Below are positions 7,455-19,529 of a stretch of DNA of 34,311 nucleotides, piece by piece. This stretch comes from Nitriliruptoraceae bacterium (GTDB lineage: Bacteria > Actinomycetota > Nitriliruptoria > Nitriliruptorales > Nitriliruptoraceae). The notes under the pieces were generated by a model. That model searched no databases and was not told where the DNA came from. It saw nothing but the letters and a program-made list of their open reading frames with translations. The stretch is from contig PWLR01000146.1 in assembly GCA_003558435.1 (NCBI GenBank), forward strand, positions 1 through 34,311, given 5' to 3'. The position numbers and the translations under genes were made by a program. Numbering within the stretch: the stretch's first letter is position 1; the number at the start of each line of letters is the position of its first letter.

Positions 7455-8900
7455 ATGCAGGGCACGCTGATCGCCGGGGTGGACTGCTCGACACAGTCCA
7501 CGAAGGTGCTGGTGGTCGACAGCGACACCGGCCGGGTGGTGGCAGAGGGCCGAGCGACCCACGAGGTCGCCGCGGGAGGGGGCCGTAGCGAGACGCACCC
7601 GGAGATCTGGTGGTCCGCCCTGCAGAGTGCGCTGGCGCGGACCGGCCGAGCGGCTGACATCGCAGCGATCGCGATCGGCGGGCAGCAGCACGGCCTGGTC
7701 CTGCAGGACGCAGCCGGAGTGGCGCTACGCCCCGCGATCCTCTGGAACGACACCCGGTCCGCCGAGGTCGTGCCGGAACTGATCGCCGCACTGGGTGGAC
7801 CGGCAGCGTGGGCGGATCTGGTCGGCTCCGTGCCGCTGCCGTCGTTCACCGTGACCAGCCTGGCCTGGCTTCGCCGGCACGAACCCGAGGTGGTCGCCGC
7901 CGCACACGGGCTACGACTGCCCCACGACCACCTCACGGAACGGCTCACCGGCAACGCGGTGACCGATCGTGGCGACGCCTCCGGCACCGGTTGGTGGTCA
8001 CCGGGACGCGGTCGCTACGCCGAGGCGGTCCTCGGCCTCGACCAGGTGGCGCTCGACACGGCGCTGCTGCCCCGGGTCCTCGGGCCGGGCGAGGTCGCGG
8101 GCACGGTCACCACAGCGGCTGCCGAGGCGCTCGGTCTACGGGAGGGGGTGGTGGTGGCCGCCGGCACCGGCGACAACATGGCCGCGGCACTCGGGCTGGG
8201 GCTTCGGCCCGGGACCCCGGTGGTCAGCCTCGGCACCTCCGGCACCGCCTACGTGAACTCGGCGACCCCGACCAACGATCCGTCCGGCGTGGTGGCCGGC
8301 TTCGCCGACGCCGACGGGGGGTTCCTGCCGCTGGTCTGCACGCTGAACTGCACCCTGGCCGTCGACCGTGTGGCCCAGTGGCTCGGGCTCGACCGTGACC
8401 GGATCGCCAGCGCCACCGACTGCGTGGTCCTGCCCTACCTCGACGGCGAACGCACCCCCGATCTACCACTCGCCGCGGGCACCATCCTCGGTCTGCGCCA
8501 CGACACCACGCCCGAAGCGATCCTGCGCGCCGCCTACGAGGGCGCGGTCGCGAGCTTGTTGGGCGGGCTCGACACGATGCGCGACACGGGCGCCGAGGTC
8601 GACCCCGACGCGGCCGTGGTCCTGCTCGGCGGCGGCGCCCGCGGGGCCGCCTGGCGCGAGGTGATCGGCCGCGTGTCGGGTCGCGCACTGCTACTGCCCG
8701 ACGCACACGAGCTGGTCGCACTCGGTGCAGCGGTCCAGGCAGCGGCGACGCTCACCGGCGACGCTGCCGGCGACCTCGCTCGGGCGTGGAACACCTCGGC
8801 CGGCACGGTGATCGACCCGGTGGGGCACGACCCCGAGATCGTGCTGCGCAACGAGCGTGTGCGCCTGGCCATCCAACCCGTGCTACGTGACGGTCTCTGA
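7455..8900 (+). CDS. xylB: Xylulokinase (FGGY family)
   Basis: A 481-residue cytoplasmic kinase that phosphorylates D-xylulose to xylulose 5-phosphate, feeding the pentose phosphate pathway. The N-terminal phosphate loop is GVDCSTQSTKVLVVD (8-22). The xylulokinase signature GGQQHGLVLQD (75-85) and LWNDTR (96-101) follow, then the second FGGY domain with GTGDNMAAALGLG, SLGTSGT and LLGGGARGAAWREV. Length is normal for XylB. ATG 7455 is preceded by GGAGAGGG. The open frame extends upstream through the operator region and is not expected to be translated. No xylose isomerase or sugar transporter is present, so the rest of the pathway must lie elsewhere, or the true substrate may be a related ketose. 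Confidence 0.92.
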   Translation: MQGTLIAGVDCSTQSTKVLVVDSDTGRVVAEGRATHEVAAGGGRSETHPEIWWSALQSALARTGRAADIAAIAIGGQQHGLVLQDAAGVALRPAILWNDTRSAEVVPELIAALGGPAAWADLVGSVPLPSFTVTSLAWLRRHEPEVVAAAHGLRLPHDHLTERLTGNAVTDRGDASGTGWWSPGRGRYAEAVLGLDQVALDTALLPRVLGPGEVAGTVTTAAAEALGLREGVVVAAGTGDNMAAALGLGLRPGTPVVSLGTSGTAYVNSATPTNDPSGVVAGFADADGGFLPLVCTLNCTLAVDRVAQWLGLDRDRIASATDCVVLPYLDGERTPDLPLAAGTILGLRHDTTPEAILRAAYEGAVASLLGGLDTMRDTGAEVDPDAAVVLLGGGARGAAWREVIGRVSGRALLLPDAHELVALGAAVQAAATLTGDAAGDLARAWNTSAGTVIDPVGHDPEIVLRNERVRLAIQPVLRDGL

Positions 8901-8912
8901 CCGACAGCCCGT

Positions 8913-8936
8913 ACCCGTCCGAACACCCATCCGAAC
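8913..8936. repeat. 12-bp tandem duplication between xylB and the NTF2-like gene
   Basis: ACCCGTCCGAAC followed by ACCCATCCGAAC, one mismatch, in the 58-nt gap between two co-directional genes. Confidence 0.6.
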
Positions 8937-8958
8937 CGACCTACGCCGAGGAGTCCCC

Positions 8959-9348
8959 ATGGAGCGCCACCCCTTCCGCCGCGCCGTCGAAGCGCACGAC
9001 ATGGACCGCGCCGTCGACCTGCTCCACGAGGAGGTGGTGTTCCGCTCGCCGGCCGTCCACGTGCCCTACGCCGGCCGGGCCGCGGTGAGCCATCTGCTGC
9101 GACACGCCGGCGAGGTGCTCGAGGATCTCGTCTACGTCGACGAGCTCCACGGTGAAGGGTCCGTCGCACTCGTGTTCCGCGCACGCGTCGGCGACAAGAA
9201 CGTCGAGGGCCTCGATCACCTCACCCTCGACGCAGACGGCCGCATCACCCAGTTCCGTGTGATGATCCGTCCGTTGTCGGGCCTGATCGCGATGGCCCAG
9301 ACCATGGGCGCGCGGCTGGAGGCCGACCCGGTCCCGGGTGCTGGCTAG
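8959..9348 (+). CDS. NTF2-like / SnoaL-like domain protein
   Basis: A 129-residue protein with the cone-shaped NTF2 fold pattern: an N-terminal helix pair (HPFRRAVEAHDMDRAVDLL), the strand EEVVFRSPAVHVPYAGRAAV, and a curved sheet ending in ADGRITQFRVMIRPL. Members of this superfamily include polyketide cyclases, isomerases and binding proteins, so function cannot be read from the fold. ATG 8959 is preceded by GAGGAG with 5-nt spacing. It follows xylB on the same strand by 58 nt and may be co-transcribed, but nothing links it to xylulose. It ends convergently with the next gene. Confidence 0.75.
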   Translation: MERHPFRRAVEAHDMDRAVDLLHEEVVFRSPAVHVPYAGRAAVSHLLRHAGEVLEDLVYVDELHGEGSVALVFRARVGDKNVEGLDHLTLDADGRITQFRVMIRPLSGLIAMAQTMGARLEADPVPGAG

Positions 9349-9380
9349 CGCGACACGGACACCGACGGGCCGGGCCCGGA

Positions 9381-10292
9381 CTAGCGCCGTCGCAGATCGA
9401 TGCGGCGGGTGGTGCCACCTGCCGGAGCGGACGCGAAGCCGGCCCCGTCGATCGCCGGACCGCCGAGGTCGGTGACGATCTCCGCGGCTCCAGCGTCGGA
9501 GGCCTCGTGACAGACGGAGGCGACCAACCGCCGCGACGCATCATCGGGCACGCCGGGGAGCGTTTCGACGACCTCCAGACGTGCCGCACCCGCCTGTTCC
9601 GGATGCCAGCCCGCCGCGGCATGACCGGCCGGCGCCGCCGTCGAGGTGTCCTCGCGGAGCTGCTTCCAGGACAGCAGTCGCCCGTCCGCGATCAGCCGTC
9701 GAGGGCCCCGGACATCGAACCCGGCGTCCGCGAGCCACGAACCCGCCAACGGATCGAACTCCCAGTCCCGGGCGTCCCGCTCGTCAGCCCCGAGCATCAC
9801 GAACGAGCCACGCGAGGGACGAGTAGGTGAGCGCGGCTTCCTGAGCCATCCCCGGACCGGCCGGAACAGCGGTACATCCGTGGTGTAGTAGACGTTCCGG
9901 CGGTACCCATCGCCGTTGACGCGCTCGACCAGCACGATCCCGTCCGACTCGTGCCGCCGTGCCGCCTCCCGGACGAACCCGGTCCGGAGGTCCTCGATCA
10001 GACCGAGTCGGACCTCGTTGGCCCAGATCGCGGTCGGCACCGGCCCGCCGGTCAGCCTGCCGGTGGCGAGGTCCTCCGGTCCCACCGGCAGCAGACGGAC
10101 ATAGATCCGGCTGTCGCTGTGCCAACGGAAGCGCAACCGCAACTCATGACCACCGGGATCGGCCAGTTCGATCGGCGTAAAGCCCTCGGTCACCATCCCG
10201 GGTTCGAACAGCTGCGCGCGCAACGCCGCCACGGCATCGGATCGAGAGATCGGGGATCGGTCCACCTCGCCAGCATGCCACGTCTCGCCCAC
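9381..10292 (-). CDS. Hypothetical protein downstream of the acyl-CoA mutase
   Basis: I do not recognise this protein of about 303 residues. It has no signal peptide or membrane segment. The N-terminal half is rich in strands, with a block from LRFRWHSDSRIYVRLLPVG to PVPTAIWANEVRLGLIEDL, and the centre has VYYTTDVPLFRPVRGWLRK. The C-terminal third is Ala/Gly-rich and less ordered. The start is uncertain: GTG at 10292 and 10265 and TTG at 10331 are all in frame, and none has a strong Shine-Dalgarno sequence. The gene lies 74 nt downstream of the mutase gene on the same strand, so co-transcription is plausible, but no B12-binding or chaperone motif is present to make it a mutase partner. Confidence 0.65.
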   Translation of the reverse strand: MGETWHAGEVDRSPISRSDAVAALRAQLFEPGMVTEGFTPIELADPGGHELRLRFRWHSDSRIYVRLLPVGPEDLATGRLTGGPVPTAIWANEVRLGLIEDLRTGFVREAARRHESDGIVLVERVNGDGYRRNVYYTTDVPLFRPVRGWLRKPRSPTRPSRGSFVMLGADERDARDWEFDPLAGSWLADAGFDVRGPRRLIADGRLLSWKQLREDTSTAAPAGHAAAGWHPEQAGAARLEVVETLPGVPDDASRRLVASVCHEASDAGAAEIVTDLGGPAIDGAGFASAPAGGTTRRIDLRRR

Positions 10293-10366
10293 CGGGTCAC
10301 CGCGGCCACGGCGTCGTCCTGCAGCCGCCAAGACGCCGATCCGACGTGGCGAGCCGGTACCCGGGA

Positions 10367-11956
<1,590 letters not shown>

Positions 11957-11986
11957 CGGTACCTCGCGAGCTCGTGGGCTTGGGCG

Positions 11987-11992
11987 AGGGTA
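11987..11992 (-). promoter_or_regulatory. Candidate -10 box TACCCT for the acyl-CoA mutase
   Basis: Minus-strand TACCCT would start transcription near 11980, giving a leader of about 24 nt that contains the GAGG ribosome site. No clear -35. Confidence 0.35.
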
Positions 11993-12059
11993 GGTCGGCC
12001 GCGGGCCGAGACGCTCATCGGGGCGCCGTCCTGCGATCTCGACGGTCATGGCCGGTCGG

Positions 12060-12065
12060 TACCGT
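12060..12065 (+). promoter_or_regulatory. Candidate -10 box TACCGT for the ABC exporter
   Basis: TACCGT lies 51 nt before the GTG start at 12116, giving a leader of about 44 nt that includes the strong GGAGGAAGGA ribosome site at 12101-12110. Confidence 0.3.
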
Positions 12066-12115
12066 CGCACTTCGGACCGAGGCCGATCGCGGCCGACCGA
12101 GGAGGAAGGACGCCG

Positions 12116-12877
12116 GTGAGCGGGGAGCCTCTCGGGGCCAGCAACGAGCGTGGCCTGGTCGTCGATGGCCTCGAACGCGTCTTCGACGACAAGCGGGCGC
12201 TCGACGGGCTGAGCTTCCAGGTCACCGACGGCGAGATCGTCGCCCTGCTCGGACCCAACGGTGCCGGCAAGACCACCGCGATGCGCTGCATCGCCGGTGT
12301 CCTGCTTCCGGATGCCGGCCGGATCACCATCGCCGGCGCACCGGCCGGCACGGTCCCGGCGCAGGCCGCGATCTCCTTCCTGCCCGAACATCCCGACCTC
12401 TACCCCGGCCTGAACATCGACGAGCATCTGCGTTTCGTCGCCCTCAGCCATGCGCTGAGCGGTTGGCGACCGCGGGCCGAGGCGTTGCTCGAGCGCTTCG
12501 ACCTCTCGGAGGTACGCGACCAACTGCCCGGATCGCTGTCGCAGGGGATGCGTCGGAAGGCCGCGCTCAGCATGGCGCTGCTCCACGGCGCCCAGGTGCT
12601 GCTGCTCGACGAGCCGTTCAACGGCCTCGATCCCCAGGCGGCCGCCGAACTACGCGCGGTCGTCGGCGACCTCGCGGGCCAGGGGGTCGCGGTGCTGGTC
12701 TCGACCCATGGTCTGGACACCGCGGACCGGATCGCCACCCGGTCGGTGGTCATGGCCGCCGGCCGCGTGGTGGCGGACGGCACCACCGCGCAGCTGCGTC
12801 GCCTCGCCGGCGTCCCGGACGACGCCGACCTCGAGGCGGTCTTCCTGGCCCTCACCCGTTCGGATTCATCGGTGTGA
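12116..12877 (+). CDS. ABC transporter ATP-binding protein
   Basis: A 253-residue nucleotide-binding subunit that powers transport through the membrane protein encoded next. It shows Walker [10 protein letters not shown], the Q-loop region [14 protein letters not shown], the ABC signature LSQGMRRK, Walker [14 protein letters not shown], and the switch His in [11 protein letters not shown]. The PEH sequence in the Q-loop and the DP after Walker B are typical of drug/CcmA-type exporter ATPases. The GTG start at 12116 follows GGAGGAAGGA with 5-nt spacing, the best ribosome binding site in the window. The open frame upstream runs antisense through the mutase gene and is not real. The stop overlaps the permease start (GTGA), so the two are translationally coupled. 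Confidence 0.93.
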   Translation: MSGEPLGASNERGLVVDGLERVFDDKRALDGLSFQVTDGEIVALLGPNGAGKTTAMRCIAGVLLPDAGRITIAGAPAGTVPAQAAISFLPEHPDLYPGLNIDEHLRFVALSHALSGWRPRAEALLERFDLSEVRDQLPGSLSQGMRRKAALSMALLHGAQVLLLDEPFNGLDPQAAAELRAVVGDLAGQGVAVLVSTHGLDTADRIATRSVVMAAGRVVADGTTAQLRRLAGVPDDADLEAVFLALTRSDSSV

Positions 12878-14403
12878 CCACCACACCCGGGGTCGGCAGC
12901 ATCGTCCGCGCGCTGTCCTACGTGGCGGTCCGTGACCTGACCATGCGCGTGCGACGCCTGGCCACGCACCCGGTCCGGCTCGCGCTGCTCGTGGCGGTGA
13001 TCGGGTCGTTGGGCGCGCTGCAGGTCGGCGCGATCGCCACCCGGGGCCAGAACCCCGTCGGCACCCCGGCGGGAGCGGTGGCCGGCATCGCACTGCTGCT
13101 GTGCATCAGCGTGTTCTCCGCCGTGCGACGCAGCCCCATCCGGCTGCGCCCGGGCGACGTCGCCTGGCTGGTGCCCTCGTCCCGGGGGCCGCGGAGCCTG
13201 CTCGCCTGGCACCTCGGCGCCGGAGCCTGCCGTCTGGCCGTGTTCGGGATCGCCGCGGGGGTGGTCGCGATCCTCCGGGCCGGGGAGGTGACGCTGCTGG
13301 CCTTCCAGCCTGCCGTGGCGCTGACCCTGCTCGCGCTGTTCCTGCGTGGGACCGCGTTCCTGGCCCACCTCAGCACCACCCGTGGTGTGCCGAGGACGGT
13401 CGCTGCCGGGGTCGCCATCGCCGTGATCGCGCCGGCGGCCCTGCCGTTCGTCGTCGCGTCGTTGACCGGGGGCCCGCAGCCACCGCTCGCGGTGACCCGC
13501 GCGGCCGCCGTCGCCGGCGTGGTGCTCGATCCGCTCCTCGCCGCGATCCGTGCACCCGACCCGACGTTGTGGGGGCCCCTGATGCTCGCCGGCGGTCTGG
13601 TCGCCGGCCTCGCGGTGCTGGTGGTCGGCCTCGGGCACGGCTACCAGGACGAAGCGGCACGACGGAGCTGGGAGCGCGCCTCGGTCGCCGCGGCCTACCA
13701 GGACGGCTCACCGCTGGCCGGACCGATCCAGGAGTTGGTGGCGGCCCGGCTGCCCGCGAACGTGTCCTCGTTCACCCGCCTGAGCAACCTCACGGTCGAA
13801 CGTGCCCTGCTGTGGCGGGCGCTGGCCAACCTGCGGCGCAGCTGGCGATGGGACCTGCGACCGACCGCGGTCCTGATCGCGGCCTCGGTGACGCTCGCCG
13901 TGCTGGCGCCCACCATCGTGGTCGCGCCACTCGGCGGTCTGCTGCTGCTGGCCCTTCCGGGGTTCCGAAGTGGGGTCGTGGGCGAGTTGGAGCACCTCGC
14001 GATACGCACGATCCCCGGGCGGCCCGGCGCGAAGATCCGGGCCGCCGATGCACTCCCCGTCGTTCTGTTCACCGTGGAGTTGATCGCGGTGGCGGTCCCC
14101 GTCGTGCTCGTGATGGGGTTGCCGGCCTCCCTGCTGGTGGCGGCGCCGGGGATCGCCGTCGCCAACATCGCCTCGGCCAGCCTCGTCGCGCTCGTGGTCC
14201 CCACCCTCGGACGCCGGCTCGCCTACAGCGCCGCACTGAGCGGTTCGGCCTACCTGGTGATGACGGCGGCCGGTGGCGCGCTACTCGGCACGCCGGCCCC
14301 CCACGTCGCGGGGCTCGCCGTCCTGCTCGTCGGCACCCTGTGGGGCGGCGCGGCCTGGAGCCTGGCCGGCCGCCGACTGGGCCCCATCGGCGCCCTCAGC
14401 TGA
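12874..14403 (+). CDS. ABC exporter membrane protein, substrate unknown
   Basis: A 509-residue polytopic membrane protein with roughly ten hydrophobic segments, for example VRLALLVAVIGSLGALQV, GAVAGIALLLCISVFSAV, PLMLAGGLVAGLAVLVVGL, and a paired set near the C-terminus (LLVAAPGIAVANIASASLVA and later VAGLAVLLVGTLWGGAAW). A cytoplasmic region of about 100 residues in the centre is rich in Arg. The GTG start overlaps the stop of the ATPase gene by 4 nt, so the two form one transporter. It resembles large fused permeases of putative ABC exporters rather than ABC-2 proteins with six helices, and may carry two six-helix-like halves. Nothing in the sequence or context tells what it moves. Confidence 0.8.
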   Translation: MTTTPGVGSIVRALSYVAVRDLTMRVRRLATHPVRLALLVAVIGSLGALQVGAIATRGQNPVGTPAGAVAGIALLLCISVFSAVRRSPIRLRPGDVAWLVPSSRGPRSLLAWHLGAGACRLAVFGIAAGVVAILRAGEVTLLAFQPAVALTLLALFLRGTAFLAHLSTTRGVPRTVAAGVAIAVIAPAALPFVVASLTGGPQPPLAVTRAAAVAGVVLDPLLAAIRAPDPTLWGPLMLAGGLVAGLAVLVVGLGHGYQDEAARRSWERASVAAAYQDGSPLAGPIQELVAARLPANVSSFTRLSNLTVERALLWRALANLRRSWRWDLRPTAVLIAASVTLAVLAPTIVVAPLGGLLLLALPGFRSGVVGELEHLAIRTIPGRPGAKIRAADALPVVLFTVELIAVAVPVVLVMGLPASLLVAAPGIAVANIASASLVALVVPTLGRRLAYSAALSGSAYLVMTAAGGALLGTPAPHVAGLAVLLVGTLWGGAAWSLAGRRLGPIGALS

Positions 14404-14406
14404 AAC

Positions 14407-14442
14407 CACGAGAACCCCGCCGCGTGGGACGGGGCTCTCGTG
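14407..14442 (+). terminator. Strong hairpin after the ABC exporter
   Basis: Arms CACGAGAACCCCG (14407-14419) and CGGGGCTCTCGTG (14430-14442) pair over 13 positions with a single A-C mismatch around a 10-nt loop, starting 3 nt after the permease stop. There is no T-run, as is common for terminators in GC-rich actinobacteria. Confidence 0.75.
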
Positions 14443-14459
14443 TGCTCTCCCGAGTTGTG

Positions 14460-14481
14460 CGCCGGAGGTGCGCGTCCGGCG
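14460..14481. terminator. Second hairpin between the ABC exporter and sdhB
   Basis: Perfect 7-bp arms CGCCGGA and TCCGGCG with an 8-nt loop, in the 197-nt gap between the convergent permease and sdhB genes. It could terminate either transcript. Confidence 0.4.
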
Positions 14482-14551
14482 GTGCTGCCTCTACGGGCAT
14501 CGTAGTCGGTGGGCAGCACCCGTGGGGGTACGGATCGCGCTTCAGGCGCTG

Positions 14552-14610
14552 CCGCTCGGGCTGCGCTCCGCTACGCGGAACCGCTCGGGCTGCGCTCCCG
14601 CTACGAGGAA
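14552..14610. repeat. 29/30-bp tandem duplication covering the sdhB 3' end
   Basis: CCGCTCGGGCTGCGCTC followed by CGCTACG-C/A-GGAA occurs at 14552-14580 and again, with one extra C and one substitution, at 14581-14610. The second copy contains the last codons and the TAG stop of sdhB; the first copy carries a second, non-coding version of the same 3' end. Each copy includes a small self-pairing TCCGC/GCGGA-like element. Confidence 0.8.
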
Positions 14611-15349
14611 CGACGGTTCTGGGACTTGGCCTTGCGGTAGTCCTTGTTCATCGTGGCGATGAAGTCGATCGAGATGCCCTTGGGGCAGGCGGCCTCGCAT
14701 TCGCCCATGTTGGTGCAGGAGCCGAAGTACTCCTCCATCACGTCGACCATGCCCTCGGTGCGCTGGTAGCGCTCCGCCTGGCCCTGGGGCAGGACGTTGA
14801 GGTGGGCGATCTTCGCGGCGGTGAACAACTGGGCGGCGCCGTTGGGGCACGCCGCGACGCACGCGCCGCATCCGATGCAGGCGGCCGCGTCCATGGCGAA
14901 GTCGGCCGTTTCCTTCGGGATCGGGATGAGGTTGGCGTCCGGGGCCGAGGCCGTGTCCACCGTGATGTAGCCGCCCTCCTCGATGATCCGGTCGAAGGCC
15001 GCACGGTCGACCACCAGGTCCTTGATGATCGGGAACCCCGATGCGCGCCACGGCTCGAGCACCAGTTCGTCACCGTCGCTGAACGAGCGCATGTGCAGCT
15101 GGCAGGTGGCGGTGCTCTGGGCCGGACCGTGGGCCTGGCCGTTGATCATGATCCCGCAGGTGCCGCAGATGCCCTCGCGACAGTCGTGCATGAACTCGAT
15201 CGGCTCCTCGCCGACCTCGATGAGTCCCTCGTTGACGTTGTCGAGCATCTCGAGGAACGAGCTGTGTTCCGAGATGTCGGTGGCCTGGTAGGTCTCGAAC
15301 CGGCCCGGAGCGTCCGGACCCGCCTGCCGCCAGACGCGCAGCGTGAGGT

Positions 15350-15353
<4 letters not shown>
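14601..15353 (-). CDS. sdhB: Succinate dehydrogenase iron-sulfur subunit
   Basis: A 250-residue subunit that carries electrons from the flavoprotein to the membrane quinone site. The N-terminal ferredoxin domain has the 2Fe-2S ligands in [10 protein letters not shown] and the later Cys of TATCQLH. The C-terminal domain has [12 protein letters not shown] and [16 protein letters not shown], which hold the 4Fe-4S and 3Fe-4S clusters. The GTG start at 15353 overlaps the TGA of sdhA (GTGA), so translation is coupled. Length is normal for the SdhB of Bacillus- and actinobacterial-type enzymes. It is the last gene of the sdhCAB operon. Its 3' end is duplicated just outside the gene. Confidence 0.95.
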
Positions 15354-17269
<1,916 letters not shown>

Positions 17270-17312
17270 GTGGTGCGCTCCCTGGCAGACGTGGTACGCG
17301 GGTTCGGTGCTG

Positions 17313-18044
17313 CTAACTGATGAGACCGACCTGAACGGCGATCGGGAAGGACAGGTTGCCGCCGACCACGACCACGGTGAAGGCCACGGCGAGGTAGCGG
17401 CGCCAGTGGTTGAACCTGCGGTTGTTCCAGCCCATCGACTGGAACAGGCTCCACACCCCGTGGTAGAGGTGCAGGCCCAGCGCCAGGTTGGCGACCAGGT
17501 AGAAGCCGGCGATCGCGGGGTTGGAGAAGCTCGCGATGACCTTCTCGTAGAGCGTCGCGCCCTCCGCAGCCGGGTTCACCCAACCGAAGGTGAAGTCGGC
17601 GAGGTGGTAGCCGATGAACAGCAGCACGATGACGCCGGTCCAGCGCATCGTGCGGGCGGCGAAGTCGGCGGCCACGAAGTCACGCTTCGAACGGTACGAA
17701 TCCGGCCGGGCGTTGCGGTTCATCTGGGTGAGCTGGAAGGCGGCCGTCACGTGCAGGATCAGCGCGCCGAGCAGCATCACCCGCAGGACGTTGAGCACCG
17801 CACCGTCAGGAGCGATCGGATACAGGATGGTCCCGAGGAACTCCGCGTAGGCGTTGAACTCCGCGGCGCTCTGGTAGAGCTTGAGGTTGCCGAACATGTG
17901 GGCGAGCACGTAGCCCATGAAGATGATGCCCGTGATCGCCATGACGTACTTCTTGCCCAGCGCGGAGCGGTAGAGCTCCACCAGGAAGGGCGAACGCTTG
18001 GCGGGCGCTGAGGCTCCACCGCGCTCCGAGACCTTGGTCGCCAT
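17313..18044 (-). CDS. sdhC: Succinate dehydrogenase cytochrome b subunit (diheme, single-subunit anchor)
   Basis: A 243-residue membrane anchor with five hydrophobic helices, for example [55 protein letters not shown] and [20 protein letters not shown]. Histidines within the helices ([27 protein letters not shown]) are the likely ligands of two b hemes. There is no separate sdhD, as expected for the Bacillus-type enzyme with one anchor subunit. It passes electrons to menaquinone or another membrane quinone. ATG 18044 begins at a short charged N-terminus and has AGGAG about 10 nt upstream; the longer open frame lacks a better start. It is the first gene of sdhCAB. Confidence 0.93.
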   Translation of the reverse strand: MATKVSERGGASAPAKRSPFLVELYRSALGKKYVMAITGIIFMGYVLAHMFGNLKLYQSAAEFNAYAEFLGTILYPIAPDGAVLNVLRVMLLGALILHVTAAFQLTQMNRNARPDSYRSKRDFVAADFAARTMRWTGVIVLLFIGYHLADFTFGWVNPAAEGATLYEKVIASFSNPAIAGFYLVANLALGLHLYHGVWSLFQSMGWNNRRFNHWRRYLAVAFTVVVVGGNLSFPIAVQVGLIS

Positions 18045-18185
18045 CGTCGACAAGCTCCTGCAGCAGTTGCGCGGTGGGACGTCGCGTGCCCCGATCGCGA
18101 CCATGCCGGGTGCTCCGGCACGGACCGCCGGACCTCGGCGCACGTGCGCGAGCCCACCCACCGGTCTGGCTCGCTGCACCGTCGG

Positions 18186-18191
18186 AGGGTA
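18186..18191 (-). promoter_or_regulatory. Candidate -10 box TACCCT for sdhCAB
   Basis: Minus-strand TACCCT lies in the 295-nt gap between the mycoredoxin gene and sdhC and would start transcription near 18179, leaving a leader of about 135 nt. I see no known riboswitch fold in that leader. No clear -35. Confidence 0.3.
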
Positions 18192-18300
18192 CCACCGGGC
18201 ACCGCCGAGCCCGTGATCGGCGACGAGCCAGAGGGCCCCATCGACGACCTGGGCGGCGGTTCGGCTCATCCCGCGGTCCGGCCCGCTGGTGGCCCCGAGC

Positions 18301-18324
18301 TTCGGTCGCCGGTTCGGTCGCCAG
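18301..18324. repeat. 12-bp tandem duplication downstream of the mycoredoxin gene
   Basis: TTCGGTCGCCGG followed by TTCGGTCGCCAG, just after the stop of the minus-strand mycoredoxin gene. Confidence 0.6.
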
Positions 18325-18339
18325 CTCGATCTCCGGCGG

Positions 18340-18687
18340 TCAGCCCCCGAGCAGCCGGTTCACGGTCTTGGCCATGCGACCCGGCGTCGCGGGCTCGTAG
18401 CCTTCCGGGAGCTGTCCGGGCGCCACCTCGGCGACCTGGGTCAGCACGTCGCCGGCAGAGGGGTTGACGAGCGTCATCTCACCCACGCGCACGGTCGGGA
18501 CGGTCTCGTTGCCGTTGGCGACGGTACGCACGAAGGCGGACGCGTCGTCGTCCTCCCAGATGTTGCGTCGCTCGAAGGTGAGGCCGGACGCATCCAGCTT
18601 GCGCAACAGTGAGCTGCAGAACCCGCAGCCCGGACGCCAGTAGACGACCACGGGCTCTTCGTGCTGGCTGGCGTGCTCGGCAGACAT
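18340..18687 (-). CDS. Mycoredoxin / glutaredoxin-like protein
   Basis: A 115-residue thioredoxin-fold protein. The active site WRPGCGFCSSL has Cys21 and Cys24 after the first strand. The blocks RRNIWEDDDASAFVRTVANGN, ETVPTV (cis-Pro) and LVNPSAGDVL match actinobacterial mycoredoxin-1, which reduces mixed disulphides between proteins and mycothiol. ATG 18687 has AGGAG 6 nt upstream; the frame stays open far upstream but only as a shadow of the hydrolase gene. It is cytoplasmic. The alpha/beta hydrolase gene is 77 nt upstream on the same strand. With the Rv2466c-type protein at 3574-4269 it suggests a mycothiol-based redox system, though mycothiol synthesis genes are not in the window. Confidence 0.85.
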   Translation of the reverse strand: MSAEHASQHEEPVVVYWRPGCGFCSSLLRKLDASGLTFERRNIWEDDDASAFVRTVANGNETVPTVRVGEMTLVNPSAGDVLTQVAEVAPGQLPEGYEPATPGRMAKTVNRLLGG

Positions 18688-18764
18688 CGCGGGCTCCTGG
18701 TACGGGCGGGGAGGTGGGCGGGCTTCGGTCATGCCAACGCCGGGTGACGTCGTGAACTTCCCCG

Positions 18765-19529
18765 CTACGCCGTCCCGGCGGTGGTGGCGAGGACCGTAGC
18801 GACGGCAGCGGAGACGACCGCCGGCCGCTCCCGCTGGATCGAATGCCCACAATCCTCCACCACGCTGTGGGTCACGTGCGCCGTGGCGTCGGCGGCGATG
18901 CGCGCGGCGAGCCCCGGGTCGAGCAACCCACCCCGGGCGGGGTCGGCGGACAGCAGATGGACCCTGGCCCGCCAGCTCGAGGTCAGATCGACGAGATCGA
19001 AAGGATCGTTGTCGTCCATGATCGCCCCGACGATGTCGGGGGTCGTCAGCGATGCGGCCAGGACCTTGCGCTGGACGTCGCGCTCGTCCCAGGTGGGCTC
19101 CGCCGCTCGGACCGACGCGGCATCGATCGGGCCTCCGGTCTCGGCCCCCAGACCGGCACGGAGCAGTCGATGCTGCTGGTCGGACAGCTGCAGCACGGGG
19201 TCGACCAGGACCGCAGCGCCGATCCCGAGCGAACGGGACAACAGCTGCGTCGCGATCGCCCCTCCGAACGAATGGCCCACCACCAGCTCCCAACCGCTGC
19301 CGAGGAGCACCACGTCCTCTGCCATGCTGTCGAGGTCGTGCGCGGCGGCGGTCGGGCTGCGGCCGTGACTGCGGAGATCGGGTGCGAGCACCATCCACCC
19401 GGCGTCGGCCAACTGCGAGGCCAACCGCCACCAGCAGGTCCCGTCCGAGGTCAGCCCGTGCAGCAGCAGCGCCCGTCGGTCACCCAGCGGGTTCCAGACG
19501 TGGGTCTGCAACCGGATCGGTGCGCTCAG
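18765..19529 (-). CDS. Alpha/beta hydrolase
   Basis: A hydrolase of about 254 residues: strand and oxyanion region LLLHGLTSDGTCWW, APDLRSHGRS, the nucleophile elbow GHSFGGA with the catalytic Ser, a candidate acid in LLSADPARG, and the catalytic His in CGHSIQRERP. No signal peptide is seen. The substrate cannot be told. The start is odd: no ATG, GTG or TTG sits at the expected place. CTG at 19529 has a good GGAAGGA 6 nt upstream and gives a protein starting just before the first strand. TTG at 19511 is the nearest conventional start but has no ribosome site at normal spacing, and a GTG at 19649 lies inside trpS. It follows trpS by 28 nt and is probably co-transcribed. Confidence 0.8.
   Translation of the reverse strand: MSAPIRLQTHVWNPLGDRRALLLHGLTSDGTCWWRLASQLADAGWMVLAPDLRSHGRSPTAAAHDLDSMAEDVVLLGSGWELVVGHSFGGAIATQLLSRSLGIGAAVLVDPVLQLSDQQHRLLRAGLGAETGGPIDAASVRAAEPTWDERDVQRKVLAASLTTPDIVGAIMDDNDPFDLVDLTSSWRARVHLLSADPARGGLLDPGLAARIAADATAHVTHSVVEDCGHSIQRERPAVVSAAVATVLATTAGTA

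Noticed and set aside
9365..9380. Terminator palindrome CCGGGCCCGG between the NTF2-like and hypothetical genes
   Set aside because: A 10-bp self-palindrome with no loop is expected often in DNA this GC-rich; evidence is too weak.
10195..10215. tRNA T-arm-like GGTTCGAAC
   Set aside because: It lies inside a coding region and has no matching cloverleaf arms around it.
11957..12586. N-terminal extension of the mutase frame
   Set aside because: It is antisense to the ABC ATPase gene; ATG 11956 has a ribosome site and fits the family start.
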